Shown: piece by piece, positions 59,094 through 64,000 of the stretch
Position numbering within the stretch: position 1 is the first letter of the stretch
How the letters are laid out: each line of letters opens with the position of its first letter
Source of the DNA: Congregibacter brevis
Lineage (GTDB): Bacteria; Pseudomonadota; Gammaproteobacteria; Pseudomonadales; Halieaceae
DNA length: 64,000 nucleotides
Assembly (NCBI RefSeq): GCF_045689245.1
Contig: NZ_CP136865.1
Location: 310,001-374,000 of the forward strand
Reading direction: 5' to 3'
Position numbers and translations under genes: made by a program
The notes under the pieces: generated by a model
What the model was told of the DNA's origin: nothing
Databases searched by the model: none
The model's input: the letters and a program-made list of their open reading frames with translations, nothing else

Positions 59094-61352
59094 ATGTCAG
59101 TAGTAAAGGATACAGATTGCTCCGTCGAACCGTCGACGCTTTGCTATGCTCGCGTCATCGTGACCCATACCGAAAAACCTGTGGTCCTTCGCGTAGCGGC
59201 ACCCGTTCCTCTGCGAAGACCCTTTGACTACCTCGCTCCCGAGGGTCGAAACCAGGGCTCCCTTAGCCCCGGGATGCGCCTGCGCGTGCCTTTTGGTAAA
59301 CGGGAGGTAACTGCGATTCTACTGGAGGTTGTCGAGGAGGCTAGCGTCGATGCCGAGCAATTGCGCCCAGCCCTGGATGTTTTAGACAGCGAGTCGCTGC
59401 TCGGCCCAAGCATGATGGCTCTGTGCAATTGGTCGTCAGACTACTACCAGCATCCTATCGGCGAAGTCTTCAGTGCAGCCATTCCAAAGGCGCTCCGAGA
59501 GGGGCGGAGCCTGACCGAAACCCATTGGCGCCTGACAACACAGGGTGAGGGCTTACCAGAGGGCGCACTCAGTCGTGCTCGGTCCCAGGCCAAGGCATTA
59601 TCGCTATTACAGCGCGGCGAGCAGCTACCCGAGACCCTTAAAGCCGAGGGCGTGTCCAGTGCAGTGCTTCGCGAGCTGACCAATAAAGGCCTAATCGAGC
59701 GCTGTCGCGCATCCGCGCACATACCCAGCGCAGCACTGGAACAAGAAGGCCCGCCCCTCGGCACCGAACAAGCACAAGCTGTCGAGGCCATTGTGGGAGG
59801 GAGTTTTAGCTCCCACCTGCTGCAAGGTGTAACCGGTAGCGGCAAGACCGAGGTGTATCTTCGCTTAATCGCTGCCTGTCTTGAACGTGGCGAGCAAGCA
59901 CTAGTGCTTATCCCTGAGATTGGCTTAACACCGCAAACGGTCAAACGATTCGAGGCGCGGTTCAAATCACCCGTAGCGGTACTCCACTCAGGCTTGTCGG
60001 ATGGTCAGCGTTTCGCCGCGTGGCAGGCCGCGCAGGCGGGGACAGCGGGCATCGTTATGGGAACCCGGTCGGCGATTTTTACGCCTCTGGCACGACCGGG
60101 CCTCATCGTCGTCGATGAAGAACATGACGGCTCTTACAAGCAGCAAGATGGCTTTCGTTACTCTGCCCGCGACGTCGCTGTTAAGCGAGCTCAGCTGGAG
60201 GACTGCCCGGTGATTCTTGGTAGCGCCACTCCTTCTCTGGAATCTCTCGAGAATGCACGGCGGGAGCGCTATGACCACCACTTTCTCAGGGGACGTCAAG
60301 GCGGTGGCGAACTGCCAATGCTCGAAACGGTGGATTTACGCGGCCTGCATCTCAATGCAGGAATCAGCGATTACCTCATGGCGGCTATTCGCGACACCGT
60401 TCAGATCCAGAAACGGCAGGCGCTACTCTTTTTGAACCGGCGGGGCTTTGCGCCGACGCTCCAGTGCCACAGTTGTGGATGGGTTGCCGGCTGCGATCAT
60501 TGCGACGCACGACTTACCGTGCATATGCGCAAACGCTGCCTGCGCTGCCATCACTGCGCGGCTCAGCGTGCATTACCTTCCCACTGCCCGGACTGTGGGG
60601 GCACCTCGCTACTGACTCATGGATTGGGCACTGAACAAACCGAAGAGTTCTTACGCAGCGTGCTTCGTTGCCCGGTGCACCGAGTGGACAGCGATGCCAT
60701 GCGTGGCGCCGATGCCATGCAGTCACTCCTCGAGGTTGCCCACGGTGAAGAACCCTGCGTAATACTGGGCACACAAATGCTGACGAAAGGTCATCATTTC
60801 CCCGCCGTGCAGCTAGTGGGCGTTATCGATGCCGACGCCCTGCTCTACTCCGCGGATTTTCGTGGCGAGGAGCGCATGGCCCAACTGGTGGTGCAAGTAG
60901 CAGGACGGGCAGGTCGTGAGTCCGCCGGTGGCAAGGTATTGATCCAAACACACTACCCCGACGACCCCTTATTCGGCGCACTACGGGGTGGGCACTTCGA
61001 ATCCATAACCAGTTCTTTACTGGAAAAAAGGCGAAGCTCGGGACTGCCCCCCTACGGACAGCTCATGCTCCTGCGTAGTGACGCTCGCAATGAGCGTGAT
61101 GGCGAGGCGTTTTTACGGGCCGTGCAAAAAGAAGCCAAACCCTACCTTCCCAGCGACTGCCAGCTCATTGGCCCCCTGCCCTCAGCAATGCCCCGCCGGG
61201 CGGGACGCTTCCGCTGGCAATTGTGGTGCTTGAGCGCCTCTCGCCGAGGCGCTATGACTGCAGCTCGATTACTGGTGGATCGGGCCGAAACCCTTAAAAA
61301 GCCCAGAGAGCTAAGCTGGTTTATCGACGTAGACCCAAGCGATGTTTTGTAA
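59094..61352 (+). CDS. priA: primosomal replication protein N' (PriA helicase)
   Basis: A 752-residue 3'-5' helicase that reloads the replisome at stalled forks. Order: N-terminal 3'-DNA-binding domain (VAAPVPLRRPFDYLAP), winged helix (about 125-200), Walker A GVTGSGKTEVYL, DEEH box VVDEEHDGSYKQ, then the zinc-binding insert (CHSCGWVAGCDHCDARLTVH, CLRCHHC, CPDCG) and the second helicase lobe (LGTQMLTKGHHFP). The start is uncertain: ATG at 59094 or GTG at 59160 (MTHTEKPVVLRV, 730 residues, nearer the usual length of about 732). Neither has a clear ribosome binding site. Confidence 0.95.
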   Translation: MSVVKDTDCSVEPSTLCYARVIVTHTEKPVVLRVAAPVPLRRPFDYLAPEGRNQGSLSPGMRLRVPFGKREVTAILLEVVEEASVDAEQLRPALDVLDSESLLGPSMMALCNWSSDYYQHPIGEVFSAAIPKALREGRSLTETHWRLTTQGEGLPEGALSRARSQAKALSLLQRGEQLPETLKAEGVSSAVLRELTNKGLIERCRASAHIPSAALEQEGPPLGTEQAQAVEAIVGGSFSSHLLQGVTGSGKTEVYLRLIAACLERGEQALVLIPEIGLTPQTVKRFEARFKSPVAVLHSGLSDGQRFAAWQAAQAGTAGIVMGTRSAIFTPLARPGLIVVDEEHDGSYKQQDGFRYSARDVAVKRAQLEDCPVILGSATPSLESLENARRERYDHHFLRGRQGGGELPMLETVDLRGLHLNAGISDYLMAAIRDTVQIQKRQALLFLNRRGFAPTLQCHSCGWVAGCDHCDARLTVHMRKRCLRCHHCAAQRALPSHCPDCGGTSLLTHGLGTEQTEEFLRSVLRCPVHRVDSDAMRGADAMQSLLEVAHGEEPCVILGTQMLTKGHHFPAVQLVGVIDADALLYSADFRGEERMAQLVVQVAGRAGRESAGGKVLIQTHYPDDPLFGALRGGHFESITSSLLEKRRSSGLPPYGQLMLLRSDARNERDGEAFLRAVQKEAKPYLPSDCQLIGPLPSAMPRRAGRFRWQLWCLSASRRGAMTAARLLVDRAETLKKPRELSWFIDVDPSDVL

Positions 61353-61461
61353 ATCAGCCCATAGACAAGACAAAGCAGACTGCAAATCTGGCAAAGCCGT
61401 GATTGAAGCGGGATAATGCCTCCGCGCGTCGTCTGCGACGCACCATCGACGGAAAAACATC

Positions 61462-63144
61462 ATGAAAGATACCGTTGCCGCACTATTAAGTGAGGCACTC
61501 CAAAGCATTATCACCGCTCGGGGCGCAGACATTAGCGCCCCGAAGATTCAAGTGGAAACCACTCGCGACGCTGCCCATGGTGACCTTGCGAGCAATATCG
61601 CTCTGGCTAGCGCCAAGCTGCTCAAAATGCCCCCCCGGGAGCTTGCTCAGGCAATCTGTGAGGCCCTGCCAGAGAACGCCATCATCGATCGCACGGATAT
61701 TGCCGGTCCCGGGTTTATTAACTTTTTCCTGTCCAAAGACAGTCAAGGGGCTGCTCTTCTACAAGTACTAAGTGAGGGAGAGAAGTTTGGGCATAGCAAT
61801 TCAGGCGCGGGACGCAAGGTGCAGGTGGAGTTTGTATCCGCCAATCCAACGGGCCCACTGCACGTTGGACACGGACGAGGCGCGGCGGTCGGAGACAGCC
61901 TCGCGAGAATATTGGATGCCTGCGGCTGGGAAGTCGTGCGAGAGTTCTACTACAACGACGCCGGCGCGCAAATCAACAATCTGGCCCTATCAGTTCAAGC
62001 GCGCTGCAAAGGTTTGAGCCCCGAAGACGAAAGCTGGCCCGAAGACGGCTATCGTGGAGAGTACATCGCGGAACTCGCTCAGGCGTACCTTGCAGGGGAA
62101 AGCGTAGAAGCCAGCGACAAATCTGTAACCGCAGTAGGGGATAGTGACGATCTAGATGCCATTCGTGAATTTGCTGTGGCCTGGCTGCGCCGGGAGCAGG
62201 ATCTCGACCTCCAAAGCTTTGGCGTGTCCTTTGATGTGTTCTTTCTGGAATCATCGCTCTACGAATCAGGCGAAGTCGGCACTGCGGTGGAGCGATTGAT
62301 TGAAAGTGGAAACACCTACACCAGCGACGATGCTCTCTGGCTTCGCACCACCGAATTTGGTGATGACAAAGACCGCGTCATGCGGAAAAAGGATGGTGGT
62401 TATACCTATTTTTTGCCCGATGTCGCCTATCACTTAAACAAGTGGCGCAGGGGCTTCGAGCGCGTGATAAACGAGCAGGGCGCCGATCATCACAGCACCG
62501 TGACCCGGGTTCGCGCCGGACTTCAGGCCCTTGGCGAAGGTATCCCCAAAGGATGGCCCGAATACGTACTTCACCAGATGGTTACGGTCATGCGCGACGG
62601 TCAGGAAGTGAAACTGTCAAAACGTGCGGGCAGCTACCTCACCCTCCGGGACCTTATTGGTGAAGTAGGTCGCGATGCCACACGCTACTTCCTGGTGGCG
62701 CGCTCACCAAACTCGCAGCTAACTTTTGATATTGATCTGGCGCTGTCCCAGTCCAATGACAATCCCGTTTTTTATATTCAGTATGCGCATGCCCGCGTTT
62801 GCAGTGTCCGCCGTAAGTTTATCGAGGAAGGCCTGTCGGTTGAGCTGGATTCAGAGGCTCTTGCGTTGGAGCGTCTGGTAGAGCCGCAGGAGATAGAGGT
62901 ACTCAAGCAGCTGGCGCGTTTCCCCGAGATCGTCGCCCGAGCCGGAACCAGCGCCGAACCCCAGCAAATCGCCAATTATCTTCGCGAGCTTGCCGGAGAA
63001 TTTCACGCCTATTACAACGCTCACAAGGTACTCATCGAGGATGCGGAGCTGCGCAACGCACGCCTCGCGCTAACGACGGCCGTCGGGCAGGTGATCGCCA
63101 ATGGCCTAACTCTTTTGGGTGTATCGGCTCCGGAGAGTATGTAG
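61462..63144 (+). CDS. argS: arginyl-tRNA synthetase
   Basis: A 560-residue class I aminoacyl-tRNA synthetase. The N-terminal tRNA-binding domain (about 1-110) is followed by the HIGH-type motif ANPTGPLHVGHGRG and the KMSKS-like loop VKLSKRAGSYLTL. The C-terminal all-helical anticodon-binding domain ends with the conserved LLGVSAPESM. It starts 109 bp after priA and is followed after 6 bp by the SPOR-domain gene, so it is probably co-transcribed with it. Confidence 0.97.
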   Translation: MKDTVAALLSEALQSIITARGADISAPKIQVETTRDAAHGDLASNIALASAKLLKMPPRELAQAICEALPENAIIDRTDIAGPGFINFFLSKDSQGAALLQVLSEGEKFGHSNSGAGRKVQVEFVSANPTGPLHVGHGRGAAVGDSLARILDACGWEVVREFYYNDAGAQINNLALSVQARCKGLSPEDESWPEDGYRGEYIAELAQAYLAGESVEASDKSVTAVGDSDDLDAIREFAVAWLRREQDLDLQSFGVSFDVFFLESSLYESGEVGTAVERLIESGNTYTSDDALWLRTTEFGDDKDRVMRKKDGGYTYFLPDVAYHLNKWRRGFERVINEQGADHHSTVTRVRAGLQALGEGIPKGWPEYVLHQMVTVMRDGQEVKLSKRAGSYLTLRDLIGEVGRDATRYFLVARSPNSQLTFDIDLALSQSNDNPVFYIQYAHARVCSVRRKFIEEGLSVELDSEALALERLVEPQEIEVLKQLARFPEIVARAGTSAEPQQIANYLRELAGEFHAYYNAHKVLIEDAELRNARLALTTAVGQVIANGLTLLGVSAPESM

Positions 63145-63150
63145 AGCCCC

Positions 63151-63687
63151 ATGGCAAAGACCTCCCAACGGAAAAGCAGCCGCGGCGCCAGCCGCCAAAA
63201 CACTGCCAATCAGAGCCACGGCGGACTGCGATGGTATGCGGCGGGCGTAGCGAGCGGTCTGTTCCTCGCATTTATGCTGTATCTGGTGACACTGCCCCCA
63301 GAAGGCGGATCGTCGCCGGAACTCGCGGCCACCCCCAAAGCTAATGCGCCAGAGCCTGAGTACGAGTTTTTTGAAGTGCTCCCCAATCAGGAAATCACGG
63401 TCGACGTCGACCCTGCAGATCTTCCCAAGCCACGCAGTGCCGCTACTGGCAAGCAATTCTTGCTTCAAGCCGGGTCCTTTCGACAAGCCGCTGATGCTGA
63501 CCGCCGCCGTGGCGAGCTCTTGTTACTGGGCCTCAACCCCAGTGTAGAAGACACTCGAGGAGATACAGGTCGCTGGTACCGTGTGGTGCTTGGGCCTTTT
63601 GAAAGCCGTTCGGCAATGGCTAAAGCTCGCAGCCTCACAGCTCAGCAGGACATCGATACGCTCCTGATTCAACGCAATAGCGGCTAA
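63151..63687 (+). CDS. SPOR-domain cell-division-associated protein (FtsN-like)
   Basis: A 178-residue bitopic protein with a basic cytoplasmic tail (residues 1-26), one membrane helix (YAAGVASGLFLAFMLYLV), a proline-rich periplasmic linker and a C-terminal SPOR domain (FLLQAGSFRQAADADRRRGE, then GRWYRVVLGPF) that binds denuded septal glycan. The same gene lies between argS and hslV in Pseudomonas. It is FtsN-like in layout, but I cannot confirm that it is FtsN itself; the essential helices of FtsN are not obvious. Confidence 0.88.
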   Translation: MAKTSQRKSSRGASRQNTANQSHGGLRWYAAGVASGLFLAFMLYLVTLPPEGGSSPELAATPKANAPEPEYEFFEVLPNQEITVDVDPADLPKPRSAATGKQFLLQAGSFRQAADADRRRGELLLLGLNPSVEDTRGDTGRWYRVVLGPFESRSAMAKARSLTAQQDIDTLLIQRNSG

Positions 63688-63736
63688 CTCACGCCCCTCG
63701 GCGCCGCTGCACGCTCGGTATCCCCCACGAACAGCG

Positions 63737-63764
63737 CTTGAACTTACAAACCACGCCCCCATAA
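63737..63764 (+). promoter_or_regulatory. sigma-32 (heat-shock) type promoter of hslV
   Basis: CTTGAA (63737-63742), a 14-nt spacer and CCCCATAA (63757-63764) match the RpoH consensus (CTTGAA, 13-15 nt, CCCCATNT) with one deviation at the last position. It is 28 nt upstream of the hslV GTG start. HslVU is a classic sigma-32 regulon member, which supports the call. Confidence 0.85.
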
Positions 63765-63792
63765 CAATAGTTCGAAGGCGAAGGAAAACACC

Positions 63793-64000
63793 GTGGAACA
63801 ATTCAGAGGCACCACCATATTGTGTGTGCGCCGGGGCAACAGCGTTGTCGTCGGAGGAGACGGCCAGGTCTCCATGGGCAACACCATTATGAAGGGCAAC
63901 GCGCGGAAGGTGCGTCGTCTCTACAAAGATCAGGTCCTCGCAGGTTTTGCAGGAGGCACCGCCGATGCGTTCACGCTCTTCGAGTTGTTCGAAGCACAGC
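63793..64000 (+). CDS. hslV: ATP-dependent protease subunit HslV (start only)
   Basis: The first 69 codons of the proteasome-like peptidase subunit that works with the HslU ATPase; the gene runs off the right edge. The GTG start at 63793 is preceded by AAGGA. A six-residue propeptide (MEQFRG) would be removed to expose the catalytic Thr of TTILCVRRG. The conserved GDGQVSMGNTIMKGNARKVRR and GFAGGTADAFTLFELFE are present. E. coli HslV has only Met before this Thr, so the propeptide is longer here. Confidence 0.96.
   Translation, partial: MEQFRGTTILCVRRGNSVVVGGDGQVSMGNTIMKGNARKVRRLYKDQVLAGFAGGTADAFTLFELFEAQ

Overview
The window looks like chromosomal DNA of a marine gammaproteobacterium. The core gene order (mrcA divergent from pilMNOPQ-aroK-aroB, then gltB-gltD-hemE; and rpmE / priA-argS-SPOR protein-hslV) is the order known from Pseudomonas-type genomes. 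The DUF3094 protein, the giant RTX adhesin and the PEP-CTERM protein fit marine lineages such as the Halieaceae (OM60/NOR5). That placement is inference from gene content and synteny; no rRNA gene is present to confirm it.

Layout. 1-2.5 kb: a minus-strand run of small genes (VOC protein cut by the window edge, MAPEG, cupin, GFA, small membrane protein), a tRNA-Pro(CGG) and a DUF3094 protein. 2.6-5.8 kb: acyl-CoA dehydrogenase with a strong terminator, and bioB. bioB and the divergent comF are separated by a near-perfect BirA-type operator. 5.9-10.1 kb: comF-modA-modB-modC-srkA on the plus strand, with three successive ATGA stop/start overlaps from modA to srkA.

10.1-33.5 kb: the accessory core of the window, all on the minus strand. 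In transcription order it holds a 7TM sensor kinase, a NarL/LuxR response regulator, a PEP-CTERM sorting-signal protein, a 5519-residue RTX/Ig-like/cadherin-like adhesin (16.6 kb), a type I secretion ABC exporter and an HlyD-type adaptor. I read this as one surface-adhesion locus: sensing, regulation, a surface-sorted partner, the adhesin and its exporter. The adhesin carries a 1245-bp tandem repeat (2.4 copies) that appears identical between copies, a ten-unit Ig-like array built on a 549-bp dimer, and eight internal segments resembling type I secretion C-terminal domains. A terminator-like hairpin lies inside the first codons of the ABC exporter.

33.6-49.9 kb: a hexapeptide acyltransferase, a divergent TrmB-like methyltransferase and cysE, followed by the conserved housekeeping block hemE, gltD, gltB, aroB, aroK and pilQPONM. 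50.1-58.6 kb: PBP1A (mrcA), an RND efflux pair and a lipoprotein gamma-glutamyltransferase. 58.7-64 kb: rpmE, priA, argS, a SPOR-domain protein and the beginning of hslV, which is preceded by a good sigma-32-type heat-shock promoter.

No insertion sequence, prophage, CRISPR array or rRNA operon was seen. The TolC-like outer-membrane partner needed by the type I exporter and the RND pump, the exosortase needed by the PEP-CTERM protein, and the remaining biotin genes are not in the window.
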